This document shows positions 31,601 to 46,600 of a DNA stretch of 64,000 nt, piece by piece (the first letter of the stretch is position 1; each line of letters opens with the position of its first letter). The DNA comes from Euptelea pleiosperma. Lineage: Eukaryota; Streptophyta; Magnoliopsida; Ranunculales; Eupteleaceae. The notes beneath the pieces are model-generated. The model had not been told where the DNA came from, searched no databases, and saw only the letters and a program-made list of their open reading frames with translations. Location of the stretch: the NCBI GenBank assembly GCA_035048495.1, contig CM068541.1, forward strand, positions 6,021,929 to 6,085,928, in the 5' to 3' direction. The translations under genes were made by a program, and so were the position numbers.

Positions 31601-34600
31601 TGGACATCAATGAGCTTGATGAAGTTTTGGGGTGCAAGGTGGGTGTTGGAGTTTATGTAATACACCCACGTGTCTCAAGTGGGCTGCATCCCACTTCCCA
31701 CATGGGGCTCTTTTTGGGTTTTCACTATTCACGTGAATATTGTCGCGTGAATAGTGTTACTCTTTTGTAGGGTTTCTCCCTATCATATATATATACAATG
31801 TGAAAGAACAATTCATTCTCTCCTCTTCCCACAACTTCTCTCTCTAACCCTAATCTCCTTCTCCACCTTCCGCCTTCATTACACATTTTCCCTCCTCTCT
31901 CTACAACCTTCACCTACTGGTTACAACCTTATTTACAACATGGTATCAGAGCATGGTAACTCTAGGGCATGTGTCTTTGTCCCCTAGAGACTCCATTCCG
32001 ATCTAAGATGGTTATGTGAGCATCCGGAGCCGAGGAGAACTTTTGAGGAAATCGCACAGATCATTCCTACGTTATCTAGGGATTAATCCTGAGGCAAAAC
32101 ATCAGAGGCTCTTATTTCCTAGTTAGTTTTTTCCCTCAGCCACATCAGAGATCCAGTTTGTCTTCTTCTCAAGCTTCTCCAGCGTTTTTCCGGCCAACAC
32201 GTTTTTTCAAGGATTTTTGGGTTTTCTATTTTCTTGAGATCCGCACCACGGTAGGGTTTTCTACCCTAGCCTCCCCCTGCAGTATTCACCCAGGGACTGT
32301 CTGAAAGTCGCCTCGCATTTTTTCGACTGTCGGATCATCAGTTTCTAAAAATCGGCCCGATTTTCAGATATTTAGGTTTTGGATTTTTGTGGGATTCGCG
32401 CAACAGCAGGCCCCTCTGACCTTGTGGCCCTCTTCAGTACTGCTCATGGAACAGTTCGAAACTTGGTTCGACGAATTCTGACCGTCGAAACCCTAGTTTC
32501 CAAAATCACCCAGATCCCCCGACTTTTTTTTTGGATTTTGATTTTCTTCCAAAATCAGACCTCTCTGGGCCCTCCTGTCCTAGGCGCACCACTCATTGGG
32601 CCTTTAGGGATCCTCTAGACCTCGATTCGATTTTCTGGGAGCCTCTGGTACACTACCTGCTATTTTTTGTAGTCCTGCTCCGATGAGTTCCCCCAAGGCC
32701 ACATCTGTGATTTCTGGCTCTTCCTATAAGGATCGTCCTGTGACTCATGGCTCTCATGGAGATGACAACCCTCAGCTCTGCATCACCACTATGAAGCTCG
32801 ATGGCACCAACTTCCTAGAATGGAAGACTTCCGCACTCATGTACATTGGGGGCCGTGGCTACAGTGAGTATCTGATAGGTGCTACTAAAGAACTAGATCC
32901 GAAGGACAAATCTCACCGGATTTGGGTTATGGAGACCCTGACTGTTATGTCTTGGCTTCTTCACTCGATGCAAACCCAGATCAGCAAAGGGTTTATGTTC
33001 CTACCAACGGCCAAAGATGTTTGGGATGCCGTATCTCAGACATACTCCCAAGTGGGCAATTTCGCCAATCTCTATGAACTAGAACAAGAGATATCTTGTC
33101 TTCATCAGGGGGAGATGAAGCTTGGTACATATTATGCTTCCCTTCGAAGCAAATGGGAGGAGATCGATCAATACCAGAGTTACTAACCCAAGTGTGCAGA
33201 TGACGTCAAGTCCTTCAAGGCGATGCTTGAACGTTCCCGGATCTTCCAGTTTCTCTCCGGCCTTCATCCAAGCTTTGAGGGAGCTCGTGTTCAGATCCTT
33301 GGCAAGGATCCTGCTCCTACCTCTCTAGCACAGGTCTATGGTTACATTCAGGGGGAGGACAGCCATCGCTTTGCCATGCAACTCCGCAGTGGGAGTGATA
33401 CTCAGGACTACTCTGCCATGGCTGCTACTTAATCAGAAGGGCCAGACATCTAGTCCGAAGCAGTCTGCGGACAGACCCAGACCCAAGTGTGATCACTACG
33501 GTTGCATGGGCCATATCCAGGCCACTTGCTGGAAGCTCCATGGACACCCCCCAGGACAGCCCCGACATCTCGTCAGCGTCAATCAGCAAAACAGGGACCT
33601 CACTCAGCGCACTCAGTCACACTGGACACCACACCACCAGTGTCTACCTCCTCTGGGGATACAGACTCGTTCTCTCCTGCAGATCTTGAGCGACTTCGCC
33701 GCATGATGGTACAACTCAATGGCCAAGCCTCCACTTCCACGTCTACATTTGCTCACACAGGTACTAGGACTACTTTTTCCGCCTCTATTGTACCTTCCAA
33801 CCCTTCTTGGATCATTGATTCAGGGGCATCTGATCACATATCTGGTATGTCCTCCATTTTCTCTAGTTATGGTATTTGCTCTGGTCGTGACAAAGTTCGG
33901 ATAGCTAATGGCACCTATTCTTCTATCTCTGGAAAATTGGATGTTCATGCCACACTAGCTCTCTCTTTGTCTTCTGTTTTGCATGTTCCGCAATTCGCCG
34001 CTAATTTACTATCCGTCAGTAGTCTTAACTGCAGTGTAACATTTTTTCCTTCTCACTGTGTGTTTCAGGATCTAGAGTCGAGGCAGACGATTGGCAGTGG
34101 ACGTGAGGACGGTGGCTTATACATCCTAGATTCTTACAGTTACTTTCTCTTATGGTGATAGCGTGCGGAAAGGAATACTTAATCTATATGAGGAATAACA
34201 CAGGAGTTTGGCTTAAATTCAGTTTATTTTGGACTACTTTATGGTGTGGGTACACGACGCTTCAATCGGATTTTGCTGTCTTCTACACCATTGCAACTAC
34301 CAAAAGGGCCCTAGTTTCAAGTTGTTGTGAGAAGATTGGGGGCGAGTATTGTCGAACCCCATGTTCAAGAGGAATCTAAACAATTGGGAGTTAGACAGTT
34401 TGTGTAGATTTCTCGCCCGACTTGAAGAAGTTCTAATCACTGAGAACATGAAGAATAAGCATGCATGGAAGTGGGATTCAAAAGGAAAATTCTCAGTTGG
34501 GTCATTTGCTTTGGTCTTGATGAGACCTAAAGGCAATGATTCTTCTCTTCGGTGAAGTTCGTGTAGGGCAATCCAGTCCCTTCCAAGGTTGTTTTTTTCC

Positions 34601-37600
34601 TATGTTCAGCTTCTCTAGAAAAAACTTAACCGTGGATCATTTGATTAATAAGGGTTGGATAATGGCGAGTATGTGTTTCTTGCAGAATACGTTGATCATC
34701 TCTTGCTTAACTGCACATTCACATAGTGGATGTGATATCACTTCTTCGTACTATTCTACATTCCGTGGGTTGTGATGGAAATCTAAACCATCTGATCCAA
34801 GGTCGGTGCAACATTCAATTTCAAGTGCATGGGAGAATTCTATGGAAGCTCCTTCTATTCTCCATCTGTTGGAGTTTGTGGAAAGAAAGAAATAATAGAA
34901 TTTCTGAATACTTCAAGTGTCATGTGAGTATGTGACTGAACGACACGTACCGAACAAACTAAAAGGAAAATTTCATAAGACGATAATAAGACCAGCTACA
35001 ATTTATGGTGCAGAATGTTGATCAATAAGAAAACAACAAATTTATAAAATAAATGTAGTAGAGATGACGTTGTTGAGATGGATGAGTGGAAAGACTGGAT
35101 AGACAAAATCAGAAATGAGCACATCTAAGGGAATCTAAAAGTTGCTCCAATGGGAGATAAAAATGAAGGAAATTCGATTGAGATGGTTTAGCTACGTACA
35201 ACATAGACCAATGACGGCACCAGTGAGGAGCAATTGGTGCAAGTTGAAGGCTCTAGAGGATGAAAGGAAGGCCAGAAATGACGTGGATTGAGGTAGTAAA
35301 AAAAGATCTAAAAACAGATGCCTTAACAAATGATACTCCAAATAGACTTGAGTGGCGGAATAGAATTCATATTGCCAACCCCAAATACTTGGGATAAGGA
35401 ATTGTGAAATGATGATGATGATGATGATGATGATGATCACAATGACTAAAAGTCTCTTTCTTCAAAATGTTCACACTCTACATATGATATAAAGTTAAGG
35501 TGCAGGAGTATCTTTTCTTGGGAGAACTTCTATCAATTGGCTTCATTATAAAAGATCTCCGAATCGCATGACTAGGGTGAACGAGTACCTGGACAACCCC
35601 AGTGACCATCTATCATGGACATTGAGGTGAAGATATTTCAGGGCAATGATAAAGTTTTTGGTCCTTAACCAAGAGTCGGGAAGAAACTAGTTTGTCATCA
35701 TTTTGGGTCCCATTCCACTATTTGGATAACAAAAACTCCTTCCTGAATTTCCTCGGAACATTTCCAGTAACTAGATTCCGTCATGATATCAAAGTTCATG
35801 CTCCTTAGTCTCCTTCCCAACTAGCTTACAAGGCATGTTTACACTATTCTGCTTTCTGGATGAGAAATTTCAGAAAGAGACACTGAATATTTGAGGAAAA
35901 CACACCAGAAAAAAGCAACCTAGTGACCACTTAAAGCAGATTTATAAGAACCAGTTCTGCTGTTGTGTACATAGCCTCACTATCATGACGAGGATAGAAT
36001 ATGAAGTTAAGGATCATATGCATGTTGGAACCAACAAAAAAGCACATGAGTTGTGTGACAGTTTCCCACAAGACATCAAAATTCAGCTCTAACTAATTTG
36101 TTATATCTGGAAGACCAGACACAAATACGTATTACAGCTTGACTAGTGCGAAGGTGCTGAAAAGGAAAACCCGATGACGGGCATTAAGTTGCTCCTATCT
36201 AAACAATAAGTAACAGAGAAGATCAATAATTATGTGAAAGAAACTATTGAAAATCTAAGAGTAACAATGTATTCCATTATTTCCATATCTTAAGAATAAA
36301 TATCAATGAGCTGTTCATCATCATCATCATAAACCTCATCCCAACAATATGGGGGTCAGCTACACGAAACCTGTTCCTCCATTCAACGAGCCGTTGATAC
36401 AAACCAAATAACCTGCAGCAGCATGAACAGTTTTGAAACATTAGAGCATCAGATTAGGAGCAAATATCAAGGATGTAAACATACTCCCACAGTTCCACCA
36501 TATTCATTGACAACAACAGCCATGTGAACCTTCCTGATGCGAAACTCTCTCAGTAGATTCCAGACTGACATTGAATCTGCAATATCACTAAATTCAATCA
36601 TCCATTCTGAAAAGTAGTAATAAATACTAAAACACTATTATATAAACAGGAACCTTATAGAAAAGTCTAAAATAAAAGTGCAATATGAGGTAATATGATG
36701 GTCTTGTGACAATATGCAGCTCAATCCTCAAATTAAGCACTTGTTAGTTCAATTAGCCTTTCTAATGATAAGAAATGAACATTTGGGAGTTCAAGTTACA
36801 ACTCTAGGATTTCTAGCGTGAGAAATAAGTAAAAACATGCTAACTAAAATAGCTTTAGAGAACTTATGTGACTACAGTAAATGAGTTTCAACTACATAGC
36901 CGATACTAAAATTAAGGATTACCAGGCACAAAGTATGCAGGCCTGTGTGCAATATCTCCCACAGTGGAACTTTCTAGTGACTCATCCTTCAAAAGCAAAC
37001 AGATTATATTTCTGCACTATTAGAATGTTTACACTCAATTAAGAAAGTATAAGAATTCAAGGAGTGAAAAGAATAAGCAGCATAAATATCTGACCGAGTG
37101 TACATAATCCAGCAGATCCATTTGATATACAATACCCACTATATTGTCAACACGCTGCTCAAAAACAGGCACCCTGGAAATATGTCCATACAACTCAGCG
37201 CATAACAATGATTTTACACTAATTATGATGCACCACTAGTAAGTTTTACATACCTGGAATATTGATGAGTCACCCACAGGTTGTGGAAATCAATAAGTGT
37301 TGCACTAGCATCTATCGCAAATACATCAACCAATGGTGTCATCACCTCCCTGACATGTGTATCTTTTATCTCCAACACATTTTCAATCATATCCTGAAAA
37401 CAACTACGTAACAACGTTAGCATGTAAAAACTAAGAAAATCTTCAAGGAACAAAGCATTGTCCAGAGTAGTAAGTACTGAACATAGTAAACATGAGGCAT
37501 ACCAATGGTGATACATTTCAAAGGCCTCAGTTTGCGTCTGTTCCGTCATTTGAGTTAAATTGCAAAACATGTGTACTTGCAAAACAATGTTGGGTGTCTT

Positions 37601-40600
37601 TCCCGACCAGTAATAATCAAAGTACATTTCCTTTACAGCTTGTGCACTCTGATGTTTGGGGACCCAACCCCACTACCTCAATCTTTGGCTTCCGCTACTT
37701 TGTAGTTTTGTGGATAATTACAGTCGTTATACTTGGATTTATCTAATGAGATCTAAGAACCAGTTCGGTACCACATTGAAAGTCCTGCACATTGACAATG
37801 GGGGGGAATACATGTATAGTGGCCTTGTCTCCTATCTTGAGGAGCACGGCATCATTCATCAGACGTCATGTGCCGACACAACTCAACAGATGGGACCATT
37901 GAGCGAAACCATCGCCATGTCCTCGAGGTTGTTCGGGCACTTCTTCTCGGTATAAGGGTACCAAAGGGTTATTGGGCTGACGCTGTGTTGACGGCATCCT
38001 AACATTAATCGTATACCATCACATGTCCTTGGGTTATAGTCTCCCCTTTAAAACTCTTGTTTCCTTCCTGTCATGTGTTCTCCTCCTAAAGTCTTTGTTT
38101 GTGTTTGTTATGTCCACTCCCATCACAGGAATGATAAGTTGGATCCTAAAGCCGTTCGATGTGTTTTCCTTGGCTACTCATAAGGGATATCGGTGCTACC
38201 ATCCCTCTACTCGTCGTCGATTTATTTCTCTGGACGTCACCTTCTTCGAGAGTCTTTCGTTTTTCTCGGTTGATCAGACTTCTCTTCAGAGGGAGTTTGG
38301 GAGTATTGATGAGAGTCCGATATCTCTGCAAGGGAAGATTCCCCTACCAGTACTTCTTGAGTTGCCTCTTAATGAGTTTCCTCCCTCTATGATCTTGTCC
38401 ACGTCTCCCACTGACACTTTGCCATAGGAGCCGCAACTGAAGACATATGCCAGAAGATATCCAAAAGAGAGACAGTCCACCGTCCGATCTCATTGCCAGG
38501 GAATCCAACTCGATCTAGGTAATCTCGTTCTCAGTGACCCTCATGATGATATTCATGTTGCTCCTGTTATCCCCCTCTGTGGATATTAATATACCTATTG
38601 CTCATCGTAAGGGTGTTCGGAATTGTGTTACCAAGCACCCTATTTCTTATTTTGTTTCCTACCAACAACTATCACCATCCTATAGAGCATTTGCTACTTT
38701 CCTGTCTAGTGTTTCTATGCCATCTAGTGTTTCAGAAGCTCTTGGCCAATCGCAGTGGAAAGTAGCCATGCTAGAGAGATGACGGCTCTGGAAAAGAATG
38801 GTACTTGGGATCTGGTTCCATTGCCCAGAGGAAAGAAACTTGTGGGGTGCAAGTGGTTATATACAGTAAAGTACAAAGGAGATGGAAGCATTGACAGGTA
38901 CAAGGCATGATTAGTTGCAAAAGAGTACACGCAGACATATGAGATCGACTACCAGGAGACGTTTGCTACCGTAGCCAAGATGAACTCAGTTCGAGTTCTT
39001 CTATCCCTTGCAACGAACCTGTCATGGCCCCTACACCAGCTGGATGTCAAGAATGCCTTCCTCCATGGTGATCTAGAGGAAGAAGTATACATGACAGGAC
39101 CTCCAGGATTCAGCCTGACTGGAGACAAAGAACTTATGTGCAGACTGAAGAAAGCCTTGTATGGGCTTAAACAGTCACCCAGGGCCTAGTTTGAAAGGTT
39201 CAACAACCAAGAAGATAGGCTACTCACAAAGTCAGGCGGACCACACGCTATTCATTAAGAGAAGTCAAGGTCATATTACTGCTCTTATTGTGTTTTTTTT
39301 TTTTTTGTAGTTACCATCGTGGGAGGGCCCCACGAATGAAGTTAGATGAAACCTAAACCCGGTCAAGCAAGTAAAGGGGATTTCTACACCTGGCACACTA
39401 CTCAAAAGAGGAAATCTACCTGTGTGGGTTTGACCCCACGACCTCCCGAAAGAGGTGGATACACACCAACCATTTGAGCTGCCATGTTGGGTGTTACTGC
39501 TCTTATTGTGTATGTAGATGACATTGTGGTCACAAGAAATAATCCAGATGAGGTTTGCCGATTGAAGAAATATCTAGGCACAGAGTTTGAAATCAAGGAT
39601 CTGGGAACCTTGAGATACTTTCTGGGCATGGAGGTTGCTAGATCAAAACAGGGTGTGTTCATCTCACAGAGAAAGTATGTCCTTGACCTCCTACGAGAGT
39701 CCGAGAACTTGGGAGCTAAACCAGCCGATACACCCATTGAGAAGCAACACCGACTTAATCATGTTGATGGGGATCCAGTTGCTGATACAGGCCAGTTCCA
39801 GAGACTTGTTGGGCGTCTTATTTATCTCTCATTAACACGACCAAATATTGCATATGCAATCAATTTCATCAGTCAATTCATGCATGCCCCCCATTCTCCA
39901 CACCTTGAGGCAGCACACCGAGTGTTACGCTATCTCAAGGGTTCACTAAGGAAAGGACTTCTGTTTGGTAAGAATAGACACCTGCGAGTTGAGGCTTATA
40001 CAGATGATGATTGGGCAGGCTCAATCACAGACAGGCGTTCCACATCGAGGTATTGCACTTATGTTGGGGGTAATCTGGTTTCATGGTGCAACAAAAAGCA
40101 ACCAGTTGTCGCCCGCTCCAGTGCTGAAGCAGAGTATCGTTCTATGGCTCATGGTGTGTGTGAGTTGTTATAGCTGAAGACTATGCTCAGCGAGCTCGGG
40201 AATCCTATCAAAGCACCTATGCAACCGTATTGTGACAATAAAACAACCATCAACATTGCTCACAACCCAGTTCAACATGACAGGACGAAGCACATTGAAG
40301 TGGATCGCCACTTCATAAAAGAGAAACTCAGCCAAGGACTTATTTGCACACCTTATGTCAATACTATTGGTCAAGTTGTTGATGTGTTGACTAAAGGTGT
40401 TACTAAAGGGATCTTAGAGTACCTATTATCCAAGCTGGGCATGATAGATATCTTCGCACCAGCTTGAGGAGTGTCATCAAGAACTTGTAATATGTTCTAT
40501 TCTGCAGGGAGGTCCTTGTAATTAGTGAATTGTTCACTTAATATATATATTAGGTGAAATCGTGTAGGCTATTCTATTCTCTACACGATTTCTCCTCTTC

Positions 40601-43600
40601 CCCCAATCTTCTTCTCTTCTCTTCTCTTCTCTTCTCTTCTCTTCCCTTCTCTTACATCTCTCTAACCCTAATGATGAGGACATCACGTCCTTACCTAGAA
40701 TATACCAGCGAAAGAGGATAACGGGGCCCCATACCCATGTCTTTGTATTTTGATGACTATGTGGGCCCCAGTTTTAGTTCTCTTAGATTTATGCGAGCAG
40801 AAGACCCCACATGCATGTGCATCATGAAGACTCCACATTGAAAGATGTATGTGGGCTGCGTAGGAAGCTTGTGGAGAGTTTTTATTAGTTTTCTTGACTT
40901 ATTTTGATGTTTTTTAGAGTTTTAGGTGTCTTTGCAATTAGCCCACAGTTAGGGGGCTCATTGTAATTTTAGTAGTTACTTTAAGTTGTATTTTTTATAG
41001 CCATTAGTTTAGATGGATGGCTACAATTAGATTAGGTTATTTTGAATTATTATATAAACTCTTTTAGTTGTAATCTTTCATTAATGATGAATTATATTGA
41101 CTTTTACTCTTGAGAAATCTCTTGTGGATTGTTCTCTTCTTCCTTGGTGTGAATCCAAGCTACTCGGTGTGAATCCGAAAGGTATTATCTCTATCGCTAT
41201 CTCTTCTCTCTTATTTTCTTCTCTTTCTCCGTTTTTATTTTCTTTTTGGATCAAGTTTGACCTAGAAAACCCAACCGTATCTCTTCCATCTCTAAACTCT
41301 AACCATTGAACAACACTATGAATAGTACGGCATGAATAGTGATGTGAATAGTAAACCCCTACACTAATTCTTCCTACGGCACTCTAAACCCTCGTAAAAC
41401 CCTTACCACAACCCCCAAACACTCCTAGATCCCTGCGGTAACCATATAAACCCCTAACCTCTTCTCAAACCCTAATTTTCCATAGTTCTCATTTTTCTCC
41501 CAAAACTCGACTAAAATTTGATACTTGTCGGAAAGTCCCAAAACTTGTCAGAAACCTTCCTGAACTTCAAATAACTTATAATCTCACTCTTGGAAAAGGA
41601 AATTAAAGTGAACCTAGAAGTGTTGATTCAACCCTAGCTAGTGGAAGTCCTTACTTCCATCGAGCCGCTTAATCAATAATTGAGGGTTTTCCACTGCTTG
41701 CTTATGAGATCCCGCCTTTGAAACAACTTAATTATTTGTTAGCATATCTACATATTTGTGGTAATTGTTAGAATAGTTTTATCTGTTTTATTACTTGTGG
41801 TAATTTATTTCCGATCTTTGCACCTCATATAGGCTAGTTCTCATCATCCTGCATTACCTAATCTCTTGATTTTATTTTGGTTACGATCTAAGTTACAACA
41901 AATACATCTGCAACTCTTTCCAAATGCCTCAGAGATTGCTATGATATTCACTAAGAGATTTGTCACCTTGTTTCATACTGAACATTGTCTCGAACAATTG
42001 GTAAATTATAGACACATTCCAGTCTTATGAATGCGTTTCCTTAATTATATCCCAAACTTGTTTAGCAATGTCCAAAAACATCACATTTGTGCAAATGGAC
42101 TGCTCCAAGCTGTTCCATAGCTAGGTCATCATTAGGGAATTTTCACTCGACCAATCATCATACCCACTATCACCTTTAGATGGAGGATCATCAATAATAT
42201 ACCTCAATTTCTTTTTCACACACAATTTTTTTTTAATAAATTACGACTATAACAGATAGTTTGTACCATTGAATTTAACATCTCAAAATGTCTCATCCAA
42301 GATATCTCGCTTTTTCGTCTTGGCTGAAACGAAACATTAGAGGTTTGCTTCGACTTTGTCTTGGTTTGCATTGTATCATCTGGGTCAAAATGTCTCAATT
42401 TTAAAACTTATCGAGACATAACCCAAGACCAAGATTTTAAACCTTGGAGCACTAGGTTACATAGACTTGTAGTGAGAAGAAAGGTAAAGATCTTTACTTG
42501 TGTTCAGATGGAGAGCAAGGTGGCATGGTATATGAAGTTGAGACATCATGAGGAGAATGAGTAGCTCATAAATTTGATTAGTATGGAGGAGATTTATACT
42601 CCCTGGCGGGATGGAGATTGATAAGAGTATCGAAGCGATGAAATTGGGTTTCTTGTCGCGATCATTAAACTTGATTTTTGTTACTTGAGGAGGTGATAGA
42701 ACCTCTTGTAGTCGAATTGAATTTATTTCCTTTCGGCCAATTTTAGTTTTTTGAATTGAAAACTCAAGAAAATTCTCAAAATCAATGATCTTCAACATAA
42801 GGTCTACGATCTTTTGATCAATCTACGATCTATGGTGGTAATTGAAGCTGGCATATGTCAGCCAATTGAGGAAGAAGAGCTATAATGAACTTGAGATCCA
42901 TTATTAGCTGAAGAAAGTTTATCTTTCCTAAAATTCATTCCTAACACATTGATATGAGTGGCTTTGGTCCATGTAGATACTGTAAGATATACACAATTTT
43001 AGACAGCTGTTGGAGGACTCCTTTCACAAGCCAATTGAGGTTGTTTGTTCGGTTGTTAAGGATTGTGTGAATGGAATTTATTTATTGTGTTTGGAACCTC
43101 TATTCAAATTATGCGACGTATTTCACTGAGTCACATATTATTTACTTCATTCTTTCACTAGTAAGTGGTCATTGTCCATTTGTATAGATGCAAGATATCA
43201 TGTGACAATGGACAACGCCAAAGACTCTCTACATAGAGTGGAGTACTTGGTGAAAGTAGTATTACGGTATTAATACACCATCTTCAGTATTAAGATTGTT
43301 GCATGATTTTCAGCACTTTAATCATATCAACAATGTGACTCTAAGAACCTGGAGTCACAACTAACAATTTCGACCAAGAAGCACAAAAACAAGACTAAAA
43401 ACTGAGTCAATAAGCATAGATCCTATTACCTGTTCTTCCTCCTCTATCGCCCCACTTAACTCTGCTCCTCGCAACATCAACTTCAATTCCTCTTCAGTAA
43501 CATATGGTTCACTGTATTAACAATCGCTAAGTATGTGAAAAATAAGTTACAATACCATGAATGACCATTTAGGAAAGCAATCTATCATCCTCAACTATAT

Positions 43601-46600
43601 TATCACCATTTCACCATCATATGTTCAAGCGACGTAAATTATTCATGCTTAAAATGCGAGCATAATTACAACCGCATACAGGATGAGGACATAAGAAAAA
43701 GCCTTTATTTAAAGAACAAAATAAACATAAATAAACCATGCTAAAGCCGCATTCTGATCTCCAGAGCTTGTGGTATCATCTAATTGGGAGCAACAGAACC
43801 AAATGTCTATGAAGCAGTATGTTTTACTCCACTCTCATCTATTCAACTATTTAAAGAGCGAAGGCCCTTCTTGCATTACGCCAAAATGCCCCAAAATTTT
43901 CAAATTTAAGTTATTCATTTAGAAGGCTCCTTTGGTCTTTTGGTGTGCTCATTAAATGCAGTCTCTAATAAAAAAAATAAAAAACTTTTTCTCATCTCAC
44001 ATCATGCTGACAATTAAAGAAAAACGTAGGTTTATGACGAACAGCAATATGAGCCACGTGGCACACTCTTAGAGGACACTGATCGTATGGATGGGTGTTC
44101 CATCCCTAGGTGGACCCACATACCAAAAATCAGCCTGATTAATGATTTCTAACCTTTGGATCTGAGTAACCCAATTAATTCTCAATATCCACGGTTAAAA
44201 ATAAATCATGAATATGACTCTAATCCAATGGATATAAATTACTAATCAAGCTGAATTTTGGTACGTAGGTCCAACTAGGGATGTGCCAAAGATCCATACG
44301 GTCAATGATCTCTATGAGTGTGCCACGTGTCTCATATTGTGGTTCCTCATCATCATTGATGAGGGATGTCATCATCAAAGTTCTACTCTTTTGCCTACCT
44401 GTCCTCAACGTACTAAAGCTCATTAATGAGCTCTCAAATTAACCTTCAACACTACCCCTAGATGAACTCCTAATTACTTCCTATGCCATTCAGTGATCTT
44501 AAACCTTCGGATCTTTGCACCCAAAACAATGCTCAAAATCTACGGTTAAAAATCAACCCATGAAAACGACTCCAATCGAATGCTTAGATATAATCATGCT
44601 GATTTTTTGCATGTGGGTCCACCCATGGTTTAAAAAGGCTTTTTGAGGCTACGCCTCGAGGCTTCAAGAAACAGCCTCAAGGCTATAGCCTCAATGGTCA
44701 TTTATGAGGCTTAAGCCTCAGTCCATTGAGGCTATAGCCTCACTTTCCCACATCAAAACCCGAAACCGTAACCCCTTATTTTTCATTTTTTGTCCACTCC
44801 TTTTTCCAAAATACCCTCCCCAATAATCTTTTATGATAAAAACGACCTAAAAGGTCTTAATTTTATTCTCTAAAACTTTTATTTTTGTGAGAAACCCTAA
44901 ATCTAAGCTTTCATCTATAGTTTTCCCCACTTAAGAGAAATTTGCATAGAGAGCTCAAATCTTACCGGATTTGATTCCATCACTTCTTTGGGTTTTCTTG
45001 TGAGGAACCCCACCAAGCTCAAGCAAGAAATCAAAGCATTACAAACTTGCTATACTATTTTCCTAGCTCTATCTTGTTAGTTATTTTGTTAGTATTGATA
45101 CTTTGTTAGTGGACTTAGCTTGTTAACTATTTAGATATTGTAATTTAGTTATGTGATTTATGTTTTTTAAGATTTGATATCAACATTAGGCTTTCAGCCC
45201 GAGTGCCAAACAGTGTCACTCCTAAGGTAAAAGCTAAAGTCTCAGTAACTTTTATGCTTATTTAAGTTGTTTTTCATATAGTATGTTGTTTCTAATTTTT
45301 CTAAAATTGACTATATTTTTTTAGAATTTTTCAAGCAACTTGTTTTTGAATATGAGGCTTACGCCTCAGCACCGCCTCGAGGCTATGCCTCGCCTTTTGG
45401 AGGCAAACTGCCTCAGTATCTGAACTAGCCTTTTTAAACATTGGGTCCACCTATGGATGGGCCAAACATCCATACGGTCAGTGATCTCTAAGAGTGTGCC
45501 ACGTGTACCGCACGTGGCATCCCCTAGTGCACATAATGTCAGAAAATTTTCTGTCGTTTTTAGGATTGGGTATCAAAGGTTCATTCTTGGTATCTCAGAC
45601 TAGGCACCACCCACGGATTGCTTCAAATGAGTCCTTATAAGGAATATCTCTCATGGCTACATTGCTTCATGCAGGAACTATTAATCCATATTAAGATTGC
45701 AACATCATTAAGCCCAATATTTTGTGGCTGCATTAAGCTAAAGGTCATTAGCACTGATTTCATTGAACTAGTGGTATGGAATGTTGATCTGAATATACTG
45801 AAATTGTCTCAATTGATGCAAATGAGGTGTCATTTGCAGATGATGGCCTGGTATAAAGCCAATGCAAATGGAAACAAAGTTGAGGTACAAACTTTATGAA
45901 AAGCAATTAAGCTCCTTACAGAACTTCGTCACTCAATGATATGGGTTGAAGGTTGTTTCCTCGGTGCATCAAAATAGCTGAATCTAAAATCCTAACCTTT
46001 TGTCAAAATATACACATCCTCAACATGACAAACAAGATCAATAGAAGCTACCATCTCATCATCTTTGCAAGCTCCTCTACGAATAGAAATCACACCTTCC
46101 TGATAACTCTTTAAAAGTAGCCCCTAACTAGGACATCCTTCCACGAAAAGCATGTAGAACTCGGGAAATGTCAAAATCTTTGCGATGCCACACCATTCAT
46201 CCTCCCAAAACCTAATCTTATTACCCCCTAATATGTCGTCACCCGAATAAAATTTTCAATTTATTTACAAATAACATTCCACATTCCCACTCAACAGCTA
46301 AATCTCACCCTCCAACTATCATCCTCTGTCCTAATCCCAGATTTACTCAATATCCCATAAGAATTCCCTTGTGAGCACCAAAAAACTCATAATAACAAGC
46401 AACAAAAAGCAGAAAGCCAAATACTATTGTGAAGGTGCATTACCACGGCCCTATCTGGGATTCGGGATTCTAATTTCTCCAAGCTTATTTTCATCATCTG
46501 ACTGATATTTTTTTTCTTGCATGTCCATCAAACATTCCACAAAACATGTAGTAACAAGGACTAAAAAGCAGAAGGACAAATATTATTGTGAAGGTACAGC

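Noticed and set aside
35192..35440. 82-codon frame with a poly-isoleucine run
   Set aside because: Produced by the (ATG)n tail of the RTE element read on the opposite strand.
32683..40467. One copia element containing host exons 7-10
   Set aside because: LTR sequences of the two halves do not match and the exons are collinear with the rest of the gene; kept as a finding to test, not as an annotation.
42265..42455. Fifth palindromic-array element (ends near CATTGAATTTAA and TTTAAACCTTGG)
   Set aside because: Some CGAAAC/GTCTC words are present, but the ends match poorly and no 8-bp duplication is visible.
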